A model generated the notes under the pieces. That model saw only the letters and a list, made by a program, of their open reading frames with translations. It searched no databases and was not told the origin of the DNA. DNA of 64,000 bases, taken from an uncultured Lachnospiraceae bacterium. Lineage in GTDB: Bacteria; Bacillota; Clostridia; Lachnospirales; Lachnospiraceae. Each line of letters opens with the position of its first letter. Positions within the stretch are counted from its first letter, which is position 1. Location of the stretch: the NCBI GenBank assembly GCA_910588865.1, contig CAJUSJ010000002.1, forward strand, positions 1 to 64,000. Direction: 5' to 3'. A program made the translations under genes and the position numbers. This document shows, piece by piece, positions 35,945 through 46,508 of this stretch.

Positions 35945-36646
35945 TTATTGGCCGTTCTTCTGGTCAATTAGCTGGTGCAGCTTGGTTAGAGCCTCCCGTA
36001 TGCCGCCAACCTCATCAATAAGCCCCTGGTCCACGGCCTCCTTTCCCACCAGCACGGTTCCTAAATCCCTTGTGAGCATCTCCGTGTTCAGCATCAGCCG
36101 CTTCACCTGGTCATATTCAATGTCTGAGTGGCCTGACACAAAACTTATGATCCGGTCCTGAATCATCTCAAAATATTCATAAGTCTGGGAAGCGCCGATT
36201 ACCATGCCTGTCATTCTGACGGGATGAACCATCATGGTCCCTGTGGGGACGATAAATGAATAATCTGTAGACACTGCCAGGGGCACACCGATGGAATGGC
36301 TTCCTCCCAGGACAAGAGACACCGTGGGCATGGACAGGGAAGCGATCATCTCCGCTATGGCAAGGCCCGCGTCCACGTCGCCGCCTGATGTGTTTAACAG
36401 CACCAGCATGCCTTCCACCTTGTCGTCGTCCTCCAAAGCCGCCAGTTGAGGCAGCACATGGTCATACTTGGTGGTCTTGGAATTGCTGGGGGAATTCTCA
36501 TGGCCCTCCACCTCCCCGATAATGGACAGAAGGTGGATCTTCCTCTTGTTCTGGTTGTCCTCCAGGGTCATCTGCCCGTACTCTTCCAGCTTTTCATTTT
36601 CTTTCTCTTCAATCTCTTTTTCCGTCTTCTTCTCATCACGATTCAT
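35945..36646 (-). CDS. tepA: ClpP-like serine protease, TepA/YmfB type
   Basis: A 233-residue ClpP-fold protein of the TepA group. After a charged Glu/Lys-rich N-terminus comes the protease fold with MLVLLNTSGGDVDAGLAIAEMI near 90, SLVLGGSHSIGVPLA near 118 (the serine position) and MMVHPVRMTGMVIGA near 150. TepA in B. subtilis aids preprotein translocation and degrades signal peptides or spore proteins. The ATG at 36646 follows AAAGGAG by eight bases. It sits before ftsK with an 85-base gap, the same neighbourhood as ymfB/tepA-spoIIIE in Bacillus. Confidence 0.9.
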   Translation of the reverse strand: MNRDEKKTEKEIEEKENEKLEEYGQMTLEDNQNKRKIHLLSIIGEVEGHENSPSNSKTTKYDHVLPQLAALEDDDKVEGMLVLLNTSGGDVDAGLAIAEMIASLSMPTVSLVLGGSHSIGVPLAVSTDYSFIVPTGTMMVHPVRMTGMVIGASQTYEYFEMIQDRIISFVSGHSDIEYDQVKRLMLNTEMLTRDLGTVLVGKEAVDQGLIDEVGGIREALTKLHQLIDQKNGQ

Positions 36647-36719
36647 AGCCGCCGCTCCTTTCGCGAACATTCTCTTTCCTTATCAATCTGCGTCAAAACA
36701 GCGGTTTCTATGCGCGTTC

Positions 36720-37268
36720 TCAGTATTTTCCTTTTTTCAGCAATTTCCTTATATAGGCAAATGTCCTCTCCTCCCCCTTCTCCGCCAGCATCCGAAGAAG
36801 CTTCTCCAAAAGGGCCCTGGTCTCCTGGTGCATCAGAATAAAAGGTTTTTCCCTCTCATAGTACTCCAAAGGGCTTTTGCGGGTATAATCCCCGCCTTTA
36901 TAAACTTTGCTGGCCGCGATCCGGTCCATAACCATCTCCACCACATACCGCAGCGGCATCTTGTGGCCAACCAGCCCCTCCTCCTTTTTGCTGGTATAAT
37001 CAATCCAATACTCGAAGTGGTGCTTGTTCCTCCCCTTGTGGTGGAGCCAGGCCGAAGAAAACCCGCAAATCTCCCTGGCCGCCGCGTGAGGGCTTCGGTT
37101 TCCCTGATAATAATACGCTCCGCTCAGGAACTCCTCTGGTCCATACTTTGACAAGTCGTGGAGCAGCCCCTGTCCATAAAGCCCCACCTGAAAACAGTGT
37201 TTCATCACCAGCAGCTTGTGTTCTGTGATCGTTTGAAAATGATTTCTTATATTCCCCGGTTTTATCAT
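36720..37268 (-). CDS. DUF5662 family protein (HD-like)
   Basis: A 182-residue soluble protein. It contains GQGLLHDLSKYGPEEF near 34, an HD-type His-Asp pair, then SSAWLHHKGRNKHHFEYWID near 70-90 with several His, suggesting a metal-dependent hydrolase of the HD superfamily. The family is common in Firmicutes and phages and has no assigned substrate. The start at 37268 has AGGAG five bases upstream. It has about 70 bases of gap to the tepA-like gene. Confidence 0.82.
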   Translation of the reverse strand: MIKPGNIRNHFQTITEHKLLVMKHCFQVGLYGQGLLHDLSKYGPEEFLSGAYYYQGNRSPHAAAREICGFSSAWLHHKGRNKHHFEYWIDYTSKKEEGLVGHKMPLRYVVEMVMDRIAASKVYKGGDYTRKSPLEYYEREKPFILMHQETRALLEKLLRMLAEKGEERTFAYIRKLLKKGKY

Positions 37269-37366
37269 CTTCTCTCCTCCCTGATCAATGTACCGGCACG
37301 GGCCGGGATTTGACATATGCTAAGTAACATTTTAACATAACTTTTCTCATATTTCCACAAAACTAT

Positions 37367-37395
37367 TTGACACTGTTTGCCGATTATGTTATTCT
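37367..37395 (+). promoter_or_regulatory. Promoter of the cold-shock gene
   Basis: TTGACA and TATTCT are separated by 17 bases. The leader of about 60 bases before the ATG is long, as is typical of cold-shock mRNAs whose 5' end changes fold with temperature. Confidence 0.8.
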
Positions 37396-37460
37396 TAGGT
37401 AAGTTGCAGAATGTCCTGCAGCATAAACTTTATTTTTATATCTATTTGGAGGTAGGCATC

Positions 37461-37661
37461 ATGAGCAAGGGTACCGTAAAGTGGTTCAACAATCAGAAGG
37501 GTTACGGCTTCATCTGTGACGAGGAGGGCAACGATGTATTTGTTCACTATTCAGGCCTGAATATGGAAGGATACAAGTCACTGGATGAAGGTGCCGCTGT
37601 TGAGTTTGACGTCATCGAAGGCGCAAAGGGACCACAGGCCACGAATGTGACAAAATTATAA
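37461..37661 (+). CDS. csp: Cold-shock protein (CspA/CspB family)
   Basis: A 66-residue OB-fold single-stranded nucleic-acid binder. RNP1 is [10 protein letters not shown] and RNP2 is DVFVHYSGL, both with the conserved aromatic residues, after the classic [12 protein letters not shown] start. It acts as an RNA chaperone and antiterminator in cold or stress. A ribosome site TTGGAGG lies seven to eight bases upstream. It has its own promoter and terminator, so it is monocistronic, on the opposite strand to its neighbours. Confidence 0.96.
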   Translation: MSKGTVKWFNNQKGYGFICDEEGNDVFVHYSGLNMEGYKSLDEGAAVEFDVIEGAKGPQATNVTKL

Positions 37662-37798
37662 TCAACTAGTTATCAGTGTACCTTTTTCATTCTATCATAT
37701 ATTATATCTTTTCAAAAGGGATAAAGCCTTCGGCCGAATGCCTGGGGGGATTGGAATTATGTAAGAAGAGAGCTCTACACCGTACTTTGATTAAACAG

Positions 37799-37825
37799 AA
37801 AACGTGCCTTATAGGCACGTTTTTT
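37799..37825 (+). terminator. Intrinsic terminator downstream of csp
   Basis: AACGTGCCT/AGGCACGTT stem with a 3-base TAT loop and a six-T run. Between the csp stop and this hairpin are about 135 bases with no gene. Repeat copy C starts immediately after the T-run. Confidence 0.9.
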
Positions 37826-37826
37826 G

Positions 37827-37904
37827 TGTACACGGGACGGAAAGGAATATGGCCGCTAAAGCGGCCCCGCCCCGGCACGACGAGCAGGGGAAAGGGCCTC
37901 CCCC
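37827..37904 (-). repeat. Dispersed GC-rich repeat, copy C
   Basis: A 78-base copy in reverse orientation: TGTACACGGGACGG end, GGCCGC-TAAA-GCGGCC inner hairpin, then GCCCCGCCCCGG and AGGGGAAAGGGCCTCCCC at the other end. It lies between the csp terminator and the stop codon of hslO, transcribed on the opposite strand. Confidence 0.9.
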
Positions 37905-37928
37905 GCCCGATTATGAGCAGAAACAATT

Positions 37929-38810
37929 TTATCTTGCCGTCCGCTCAAGAAGTCCCCGAAGCTCCTCCACCGTAAACTCATAATTGGCATTGCAGAAATG
38001 GCAGTTGATCTCAACCGGCTTTCCGTCGTCGATCATGGACTGCAGCTCCTGTCTGCCAATGCTGATCAGGGCTTTCTCCACCCTCTCCTTGTGGCAGTCG
38101 CAGAAAAAGCGGGTTCCTGTCCTGTCTGTGATCTCCAGGTCCATATCCCCCAGAATCTGTCCTAAGATCTCCTCCGGGCTCATCCCTTCATCTAAAAGGG
38201 AGGTGACAGAAGAAATCTCTCCCACCCTTTTCTCCAGAGCGCTGACCACTTCCTCTGACGCGTCCGGCATCAGCTGGATGATAAATCCTCCCGCCTGCTT
38301 TACCGTATTGTCCCTGTTCATCAGTACCCCTAAGGCCACGCTGGAAGGAGTCTGCTCCGAGGTGGCGTAATAGTAGGTGAGATCCTCCGCGATCTCCCCG
38401 CTCACCAGAATCGTCTGCCCCACATACGGCTCCTTTAAGCCAATGTCCTGGATCACACTGAGCACTCCGATATCCAGAGCGCCGCCTACATCCAGTTTCC
38501 CCTTGTCATTGCTGGGCAGCACCACCAGGGGATTGTTCACATACCCTTTTACATTCCCTTTTGAATCCGCGGTCACGGTCAGGCCGCCTATGGGGCCGTC
38601 ACAGTCAATCTTTAAGGTCAGCAGGTCATCCTGGTTTTTCATCATGCTCCCCATCATGGCTCCCGCTGTCAAAAGCCGTCCCAGAGCCGCGGTAGCCACG
38701 GGGCTGGTATTGTGGCTCTCTCTGGCTTTCTCTACCAGGTCCTTTGTGGTAGCGCCGAAAACCCTCACCTGTCCTCCCGCGGCGGTTCCTCTGATCAAAT
38801 AGTCTGCCAT
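37929..38810 (-). CDS. hslO: Redox-regulated chaperone Hsp33
   Basis: A 293-residue cytoplasmic holdase switched on by oxidative stress. The C-terminal zinc centre has FFCDCHKE near 235 and CHFCNANYEF near 270, giving the four Cys that form disulfides on oxidation. The N-terminal domain carries ARESHNTSPVATAALGRLLTA-type sequence, of which SPVATAALGR is the recognisable core. It lies four bases after a methyltransferase gene, with which it is probably cotranscribed. Repeat copy C lies just beyond its stop codon. Confidence 0.95.
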   Translation of the reverse strand: MADYLIRGTAAGGQVRVFGATTKDLVEKARESHNTSPVATAALGRLLTAGAMMGSMMKNQDDLLTLKIDCDGPIGGLTVTADSKGNVKGYVNNPLVVLPSNDKGKLDVGGALDIGVLSVIQDIGLKEPYVGQTILVSGEIAEDLTYYYATSEQTPSSVALGVLMNRDNTVKQAGGFIIQLMPDASEEVVSALEKRVGEISSVTSLLDEGMSPEEILGQILGDMDLEITDRTGTRFFCDCHKERVEKALISIGRQELQSMIDDGKPVEINCHFCNANYEFTVEELRGLLERTAR

Positions 38811-38813
38811 CTC

Positions 38814-39578
38814 TTATCTCATCCTTTCTTTTCCATGTTCTCTGGCTATGACATAGACCCGTTCGCTGTCTTCCTTTATGGGTTCTCTGGAAAAGGCGTC
38901 GTACATGGCTACCAGTTCCAGCCCGGCCTCACAGACGGCCCGGCGAATCTCCTCCATACCATATGCTCTCTGGTAGTGAGTCTCGTCAAAACGTCTGTAT
39001 AAATCCCCCTGCTGACAGATAAACAGGGTCAGGTCATACTGGTTGATCCCTGTCTTATTGTCATAGTGATTGTCCCAGATAAAGCTTTTGTCCTCCCGGC
39101 ATTCCGCGATGGTGTTATCTCCCAGAACCTGAAGGTACTTGTATTCTGTGTTCAGATCAAAGATCAGGATGCCCTCCGGGTCCAGATAATTATTCACCAG
39201 GCGCAGCACCTGAACCAGGTCCTCATATTCCGTGATATAATTCATGGAATCACAGATGCTGACCACAGCCCTGACGGTCCCGTACAGTTCAAACTCCCGC
39301 ATGTCCTGGAGAAGATACAGGATGTCAGACCCGGAAACTTCCCGCTTCTCCATGGCAATCTGCAGCATATCGCCGGAGTTGTCCACCCCGATCATGTCAT
39401 ATCCCTTCCCGGCCAGCAGCTCTGTCAGGCTTCCTGTGCCGCATCCCAGCTCCAGCACAAGGCCATCCCGGATCCCCTGTTCTCTCAGAAGGTCCTGGAT
39501 GTAGTCTGCCCATTGTCTGTATGGGACATTATCCATAAATCCATCATATACTTCCGCAAAGTTTGTGTACGCGTCCAC
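38814..39578 (-). CDS. Class I SAM-dependent methyltransferase
   Basis: A 254-residue methyltransferase. Motif I is LVLELGCGTGSLTELLAGKG near 40-59, motif II GVDNSGDML near 64, motif III RAVVSICDSMNYI near 105. The N-terminal FAEVYDGFMDNVPY is typical of the small-molecule/unknown-substrate group in Firmicutes. The start codon is GTG with GGGGGAG upstream. The substrate cannot be assigned. It is followed directly by hslO. Confidence 0.85.
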   Translation of the reverse strand: MDAYTNFAEVYDGFMDNVPYRQWADYIQDLLREQGIRDGLVLELGCGTGSLTELLAGKGYDMIGVDNSGDMLQIAMEKREVSGSDILYLLQDMREFELYGTVRAVVSICDSMNYITEYEDLVQVLRLVNNYLDPEGILIFDLNTEYKYLQVLGDNTIAECREDKSFIWDNHYDNKTGINQYDLTLFICQQGDLYRRFDETHYQRAYGMEEIRRAVCEAGLELVAMYDAFSREPIKEDSERVYVIAREHGKERMR

Positions 39579-39653
39579 GGTACTCCCCCTGTTTTTCTTC
39601 CACTGATACAGAAAGCAGAGGCCATCCGCAGGATGTCTCTGCTTTTATATCCC

Positions 39654-40172
39654 TTATTTGTTCTTGCCGCAGCACTTCTTATACTTTAATCCGCTGCCGC
39701 AGGGACAGGGATCATTGCGCCCGATCTTCGGCCCCTTTACGATGGTTCCGGAAGCCTTCTGGGCTTTGTAAAGTTCTTTTCTCTTCTCATCTGTCAGGAT
39801 ATTGTCCCACATGGGAAGATTGTACAGCCAGTCCGCCTTGGCCTCCACCATATTGTAGTAAAGTCTCTCCGGATCAATCTCAATCTTCACTGCCGTGTCT
39901 TCTTCCATGGTATCAATGGGGTTCTGATATCCTTTTAAGCTTTCATTGATCCCGTCAAGAAAACCGGTCATAATCAGCAGCTCCGCGCCGTACTTCTCGG
40001 CCAGCTCCTTCACCGTTCCCTCAATGACCTGGGAGGGGTCGGACAGGATCTTCTCGTAGATCCCCTTCTCAACCTCAAAATATCCGGACCAGAATCTCTC
40101 TTTCTCTTTATCATTCAGGCCGTCGCCATAGGCTAAATTCCGCCATGTCTCCAATAATGCCATATCCAACAT
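39654..40172 (-). CDS. SEC-C motif protein
   Basis: A 172-residue protein with a C-terminal SEC-C zinc motif, [19 protein letters not shown] (Cys-X-Cys...Cys-Cys), as in the tail of SecA. The first 140 residues are helical and match no family I recognise. SEC-C tails bind zinc and often contact ribosomes or partner proteins. The start is taken at the first ATG; a second ATG three codons on is possible. Confidence 0.8.
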   Translation of the reverse strand: MLDMALLETWRNLAYGDGLNDKEKERFWSGYFEVEKGIYEKILSDPSQVIEGTVKELAEKYGAELLIMTGFLDGINESLKGYQNPIDTMEEDTAVKIEIDPERLYYNMVEAKADWLYNLPMWDNILTDEKRKELYKAQKASGTIVKGPKIGRNDPCPCGSGLKYKKCCGKNK

Positions 40173-40228
40173 CCATCCTTTTCTCTAGGTTTATTTCACA
40201 AATCCCTAATAGTATATAACAAGTCTTC

Positions 40229-40798
40229 CTATTTTGCAATGACATGTTTCAGCTTTTGATTCAGCTTCCCGTAGACCCTCTGGCGAAACCATGGCTCCGA
40301 GGAGGCCTTTATGGCTTCCTCCAGCCCAAACCAGGCCGCGCCGCTGTTCTCGTCAGGCTTGACTGTCAGAGGCTCATCCTCATGGGCTTCTAAAAGGTAT
40401 GTCGCGTTTAAGTGCAGATGGCCCGGCACATACTCTCCCCCCTTTTCATGCCCATCCACGGTCAAAACCTCCAGGGAAAAGATGTCCTCTGACACCGGCC
40501 TTACCCAGGTGACGCCGCTCTCCTCCCTCACCTCCTTAATGGCCACTGCCAGAAGATCCTCCTCCCCGTCCGCGTGTCCCCCCATCCAGGACCAGGAATC
40601 ATAAATGTTGTGGTAGATCATGAGCACCTTATCCCTGTTCCGGTTCACCGTCCAGGCCGAGGCTGTCATGTGCATCGTAAGGCTGGTTCTGAAAAAAATG
40701 TCAGGGCAGGCCATGAGGCAGGCAAGGATCACCTCCCTGTCCCTTCGCTCCTGGTCATTCCACGGCTTATACTGTTTTATCTCTTGTCTGATCTCCAT
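40229..40798 (-). CDS. NUDIX hydrolase
   Basis: A 189-residue pyrophosphohydrolase of nucleoside-diphosphate-linked compounds. The NUDIX box is GHADGEEDLLAVAIKEVREESG near 80-101, with the catalytic REVREESG-type Glu residues in place (here KEVREESG). The rest is a compact alpha/beta fold. The substrate is unknown. The first ATG is used. The gene stands alone between the SEC-C gene and the terminator of the surface protein gene. Confidence 0.88.
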   Translation of the reverse strand: MEIRQEIKQYKPWNDQERRDREVILACLMACPDIFFRTSLTMHMTASAWTVNRNRDKVLMIYHNIYDSWSWMGGHADGEEDLLAVAIKEVREESGVTWVRPVSEDIFSLEVLTVDGHEKGGEYVPGHLHLNATYLLEAHEDEPLTVKPDENSGAAWFGLEEAIKASSEPWFRQRVYGKLNQKLKHVIAK

Positions 40799-40872
40799 AG
40801 GGATTACCCCATCCTCTGAATGATTTTCTTTTCATTATATATGGACTTTCCGGCATCCGCAATGGCTTTTCT

Positions 40873-40918
40873 GAAATAAAGCCAGAAGAGCCGGCTTTCC
40901 AAAACAGAAAGCCGGCTC
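40873..40918 (-). terminator. Intrinsic terminator of the surface protein gene
   Basis: On the minus strand GAGCCGGCTTTC/GAAAGCCGGCTC form a 12-bp perfect stem with a 7-base loop, followed by TTCTGGCTTTATTT. Confidence 0.8.
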
Positions 40919-40941
40919 CTGGTCCGTAAATCTATGTGGTC

Positions 40942-42903
40942 TTATTCATTTGTGATCCACTCTCCATTACTGTCAACCTCGTATCCATCCGGAGTCTGTC
41001 CGTCTGTCAGAAGAGAGCCATAGGGAGCGCCGTCCCAATCTCGGAAATAATACCATTTTTCGTCTATCATCTGCCAGCCGGTCAGAGCCATGCCCCGGAT
41101 GCCGTTTTGTGCCGTATCCAGATAATACCGGTTTCCGTCGGTATCCGTAAACCAACCTGTGTCCATAAAGCCATCAGTCCCAAAGTGGAACCAGCCGTAG
41201 GATGGCTGTCTATCTGCCGCGAATGGATTGTACAGGTATGCCCAGCTTCCCGCGTACATCACACCGTTGTTCCGGTCAGACAGGTAGACCCAGAGGACTC
41301 TTCCGTCTTCCGATGTCCGGGATTCCCAGTGTCCTGCCTCTGCGGCTGACGTCTGCCTGCCGCCAGAACTTCCGCTGCCGGAGCCTGTGGAACCGCCAAA
41401 GCTGGTTCCGCCGCTTCCTCCCGGCCTGTAGACAAAGGCCAGTTCCAGGTATCCTGTGGAAGTCACCTCAATCTCATAGCTGCCGCTCTCCAACGCCTGG
41501 GCAAAAGGCTCCGCGGCGGTATCAATGGTTCCGTCCTCCCTGATAATAACCACCGCTCCTCTTCCGCTGGCATTGTAGCTCTTTCCGTTCACTGACACAG
41601 AAGTGATATTTTTGATGTAATCCTCAAACTCTTCATCAGTGGCCTCGCTGGTCTTCACCAGGGCCGGAATCCCTCCGTTATAGCGGTACCTCGCTGGCAT
41701 GTCCTCTGTGTACAGAATGAAGTCCGTGACCAGGGAAGCGTATTTCCCTCCTTTATCCCTTACCGTAAGGGTGTATCTGCCCTTTGGGGCATCCGAAAAG
41801 ATCATCTCCTCCCCAACTACCGACACGTCTATGGACTGCCCTATCTGGTTTTTTACATCATACTCTGCCTCAAAATCTTCAGGCAGACCTTTCACCGTGA
41901 TTTTTGTGGAGCCCCCATCCTTGGAAGCATCCTCCACCGATACTTCTCCGTCAAATTTAACCGGCACATAGAGATCCACATCCATCTCATACACACCCTG
42001 GTCTGTGTAGAAAACAATCTGGTCAAGCGTCTGTCCCATGATATTCTCATAGTGGGCCGACGATACGGGAGAACCGTGGACCTCCTTTGTAAAGCCCGCG
42101 CTCCACGCCAGTTCCGTTCCCCTCCAGATGTTCTCCAGATGACGCAGCCCGTAACCGCTTCCCTCCTGTGTCTTCAGGATAACCCCATAGACAACATCCA
42201 TCTCAAGGCCGCTGACCTCTCCAAGGCTGATCTGATAGTCGCCGTACCCACTGTCTGTCATGAGCTCCACATCCGATCCTTCCAGCCTTTGGGCCTGACC
42301 GGGGCTGACCAGCTGGCCAAAAGATAGATCCCCATCCTCCATGGTTAGCTCTTTGTAATATTCCGGCTCCTCCTCCAGCTCATAATAGGCATAGCTTCTG
42401 TTCTCAAACAGCGCGTCTTTCCCTTTATAAACCACGGTGCTCTCCTGGCCCCGGTTGGTCACAGTGATCTCAACCCAGTCCTCTTCTGTCACCTGGCGGT
42501 ACCCGGACAGATCCACTCCCGCGCCCACTTTTACAGGAAATGTGATCCCATTGATCCTGCTCCCATCACTTTTTTCGTGGTAAGAACCCCCTACCAGCGT
42601 TCCGATCCTGGTCTTGTTCAGTGTTGCCGAAGAAACTCCATCTACTCTAATATCGTTGGATACCTCGTTCTCATAGAAATCCTCATAGGGGATATTCATA
42701 AGAACATAGCGTTCCTCCCGCTCTCCTTCTGACGGCTTCTCAGGATCCGATGGAGATGCCACACGAGATCTCTCCGTCTCATGGACAGATATTTCCTGGT
42801 CTTTTCCGTCTGACGCCGCCAATGACAGGACAGGGCAGTTTCCCAGGACCATTGCTGCCGAGAGAACGCCAGGCATCACTCTTTTCAGGAAATGATTTTT
42901 CAT
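40942..42903 (-). CDS. Large secreted surface protein with heme-binding-like and cell-wall repeat domains
   Basis: A 653-residue exported protein. The signal peptide is basic then hydrophobic (KNHFLKRVMPGVLSAAMVLG), with cleavage near LSLAAS. The middle holds beta domains; residues about 440-510 (EDYIKNITSVSVNGKSY... and a GTIDTAAEPF strand) resemble the DUF1533/HBP1 heme-binding-like module. A Gly/Ser-rich linker leads to cell-wall/choline-binding-type repeats at the C-terminus (GWFHFGTDGFMDTGWF, DGNRYYLD, ALTGWQMIDEKWYYF). The ATG at 42903 follows AAGGAGGG. It probably anchors non-covalently to the wall; its ligand is not proven. Confidence 0.82.
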   Translation of the reverse strand: MKNHFLKRVMPGVLSAAMVLGNCPVLSLAASDGKDQEISVHETERSRVASPSDPEKPSEGEREERYVLMNIPYEDFYENEVSNDIRVDGVSSATLNKTRIGTLVGGSYHEKSDGSRINGITFPVKVGAGVDLSGYRQVTEEDWVEITVTNRGQESTVVYKGKDALFENRSYAYYELEEEPEYYKELTMEDGDLSFGQLVSPGQAQRLEGSDVELMTDSGYGDYQISLGEVSGLEMDVVYGVILKTQEGSGYGLRHLENIWRGTELAWSAGFTKEVHGSPVSSAHYENIMGQTLDQIVFYTDQGVYEMDVDLYVPVKFDGEVSVEDASKDGGSTKITVKGLPEDFEAEYDVKNQIGQSIDVSVVGEEMIFSDAPKGRYTLTVRDKGGKYASLVTDFILYTEDMPARYRYNGGIPALVKTSEATDEEFEDYIKNITSVSVNGKSYNASGRGAVVIIREDGTIDTAAEPFAQALESGSYEIEVTSTGYLELAFVYRPGGSGGTSFGGSTGSGSGSSGGRQTSAAEAGHWESRTSEDGRVLWVYLSDRNNGVMYAGSWAYLYNPFAADRQPSYGWFHFGTDGFMDTGWFTDTDGNRYYLDTAQNGIRGMALTGWQMIDEKWYYFRDWDGAPYGSLLTDGQTPDGYEVDSNGEWITNE

Positions 42904-42932
42904 ATCCGATTCCCTCCTTGACAAATATATTG

Positions 42933-42950
42933 AGTTAGCATTCACTAACT
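42933..42950 (-). promoter_or_regulatory. Palindromic operator-like site
   Basis: AGTTAG-CATTCA-CTAACT is an inverted repeat with 6-bp arms and a 6-base spacer, placed just after the -10 and before the ribosome site of the surface protein gene. The shape fits a TetR-type repressor operator; no tetR gene lies in the window. Confidence 0.5.
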
Positions 42951-42956
42951 TCTATT

Positions 42957-42985
42957 ATTTTATAATCGTCAAGGTTTTTCGTCAA
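42957..42985 (-). promoter_or_regulatory. Promoter of the surface protein gene
   Basis: On the minus strand TTGACG (42980-42985) and TAAAAT (42957-42962) are separated by 17 bases. A palindromic site lies immediately downstream, where a repressor would block the polymerase. Confidence 0.7.
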
Positions 42986-43011
42986 CCGGTCCTGGCGGTG
43001 TATTTTTATCG

Positions 43012-44532
<1,521 letters not shown>

Positions 44533-44628
44533 TTAATTGTCCCAATTGGCCATCGCGTATATCTCCAGTGTTCCTCTGGCAAAGCCATAAAACCCGCTGC
44601 CCGCGTATTCCCCCCTCTCCACAATATT

Positions 44629-44975
44629 TTATACTACCGCGAAACTTTCCTGCTTCCATGCTTTGATTGTCTCCATCGGCAGTTCTAAAATCTCCGCTAT
44701 TTTCTCCGGTGAATCCCCTCTTTTCAACATATTTCCGGCCATTTTTCTAACCGCTTCCTGCCTTCCTTTCCGTCTTCCAGTTCAAGCAGGTTATCCATTC
44801 GCGGTTCCCTCGCCTGGACAATGGGGATATTGGTCGGCCTGACGTCAACCACTTTTAAATCTGTACCCAATCCAAACAGGGACAGCGATTATCCCTTCAT
44901 CTGATTTCCAAACAGCTCGGAAACGATATCCTCATTCTGATACACCACAGCGGTATCTGTATCTTTTGGTTCCAT
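44629..44975 (-). pseudogene. Rpn family transposase/nuclease remnant
   Basis: On the minus strand the frame opens with MEPKDTDTAVVYQNEDIVS and ELFGNQMKG, hits a stop, and continues in the same frame with LFGLGTDLKVVDVRPTN and REPRMDNLLELEDG. A shift of frame then reveals the C-terminal tail GRQEAVRKMAGNML, PEKIAEILELPMETIKAW. This is the N-terminus and tail of the PD-(D/E)XK Rpn/transposase group, with the catalytic middle (about 200 residues) deleted, one internal stop and a frameshift. It cannot be functional. Confidence 0.8.
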
Positions 44976-45110
44976 TCAGTTCCCCTTTATCTCTGAATAA
45001 TCACAACAGTTATTGGCCGTCATTTACTTTACTCCCTAATCCTATTATACAAAAAAGTCATCTGTTATTCAACTGAAGTTTCTTATGGGTTTTTCCGATC
45101 TTCTCCTTTC

Positions 45111-45565
45111 TCAGGCCGCTTTCTTATCCTTTGAGTTCTTAAGCGATCTCATGGTCTTATTCAACGGGAAAACATAATCCGCCTGAAGTCCTTTCGAACT
45201 GTGAATTGTCATAAAAGAGATTTTCAAATCAGGCCGTCGCGTGTAATTTACTTTTGTTCTTCCCTCGGCGGTATCATATTGATAAGAAAACAATTTATGT
45301 CCCTGAAGCATTTTTATATCAAAGCGGTATCTGCCCAAAAATAATACGGAACTGTTGCTTGGAAGACCTTTCAAACGTTCAGCAAGGAACTCAACGGAAT
45401 TTCTGTCCGTGAATCCTGTAATCCGTTCCACTGAAAACCCGTAATTCTCTACAGCACTTTGAAGGCTCTTTTCTTTTTGTTCCGGGTTTCTCATGATAAA
45501 ACTGCTGCTTACCGCAATAAGGCTTTGGGAAAAATTTCGTAAAGGATAGTCAGCTTATCGTCCAT
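45111..45565 (-). pseudogene. UvrD-like helicase remnant
   Basis: On the minus strand a C-terminal helicase region is readable: VLFLGRYRFDIKMLQ near the middle and the motif FMTIHSSKGLQADYVF, typical of UvrD/HelD-type helicases, then an abrupt divergent end. An upstream fragment (MDDKLTILYEIFPKALL) is separated from it by a stop. The ATPase Walker A part is absent. It is a truncated, frame-broken gene. Confidence 0.75.
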
Positions 45566-45762
45566 TGTTTCCTTGCTGGTCCTGCTGAAATGGGCGCTTA
45601 TCTTGTAGGTAGCGGAGCCAATCCGCTTTGTGATGTGATATACTGCCCTTTAAAATCGCTTCTGCGCATCCTTTCCCGCGCCCCTGTGCCGCCTGTGGCC
45701 TGACTGCCTGCTTTATTCGGGGTATCCCCGTTCCTTTACGATACACTCCTTTCGGCTTTTAT

Positions 45763-46203
45763 AAGGACCTTCCCAAAACCAGCAGTAGCTATCGTGATAT
45801 CCCTATGCTCGACAATGTATATCATCTGCTGAAAGAACGCGAGAAAAATCAGATAGAGCAAAAACTTCTCCCCAGCCCCGACTGGAAACCGGCGGATAAA
45901 CTGGACAATCTGGTCATAACCACCAACACCGGCTGTCCCCTGGGTAAGGCCTACTTGAATAATGGCATCAAAGCCATCATCAATAAACTAGAAAAGACCG
46001 GGCAGACGCTTAATTACATCACTTTCCATGGACTCCGTCATTCATTCGCCACCCGCCGCATTGAAAACGGTATGGAGCCCCAGGTACTGAAAGCAATCAT
46101 GGGACATTCCAAATTATCCATCACCATGGATCTGTACGCTCATGTCCTGCCGGACGCAAAATCAAAGGAAACTCAGAAGATTTCCGCTCTGTTTGGTGTA
46201 TGA
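45763..46203 (+). pseudogene. Tyrosine recombinase (phage-type integrase) C-terminal remnant
   Basis: The frame gives KDLPKTSSSYRDIPML and continues to a natural stop. The catalytic HxxR is in FHGLRHSFATR, the second His in MGHSKLSITM and the Tyr in MDLYAH, so the C-terminal half of the active site is intact. The first Arg box and the whole N-terminal DNA-binding arm are missing, and stops lie upstream. It is the relic of an integrated element; no partner genes or att sites are recognisable. Confidence 0.85.
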
Positions 46204-46420
46204 GCCTTTTGTAGGGGCAGCCACGACAAAGCCCACCTTACGAAAATCCTGATTTTACGGCAAAAAATTCGCCCCACCCACCACGTAAACCGTAATGAGC
46301 AGGGCGATAAAAAGGGGAGGATAAGTATTAATCTTCTCTTTGGTACTAATCTCAGTATTGCCCTTCCCAGGAAATTTATACATATCTTCTCTGTTTTTTG
46401 AAAAAGAATTTTCACACAGC

Positions 46421-46449
46421 TTGCCAAGACCGTTCAACTATTATACAAT
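46421..46449 (+). promoter_or_regulatory. Promoter of pfp
   Basis: TTGCCA and TACAAT are separated by 17 bases, about 60 bases before the ATG. An AGGAG ribosome site lies 12 bases before the ATG. Confidence 0.65.
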
Positions 46450-46508
46450 AGCAGTGTGGTTACATAGATCGCACTTATTGTACAACCTAAGAGGAGAAAA
46501 ACGAAAAC

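Noticed and set aside
37676..37975. Open frames across repeat copies C and A giving similar peptides (GIWPLKRPRPGT type)
   Set aside because: The similar peptides come from translating the same non-coding repeat in opposite places; there is no ribosome site and the frames cross terminators.
45555..45746. 63-codon minus-strand open frame in the decayed island
   Set aside because: Low complexity, no family match, in a region of broken genes.
46173..46437. Short open frames between integrase remnant and pfp
   Set aside because: Cys/Trp/Arg-rich random peptides with no ribosome sites.
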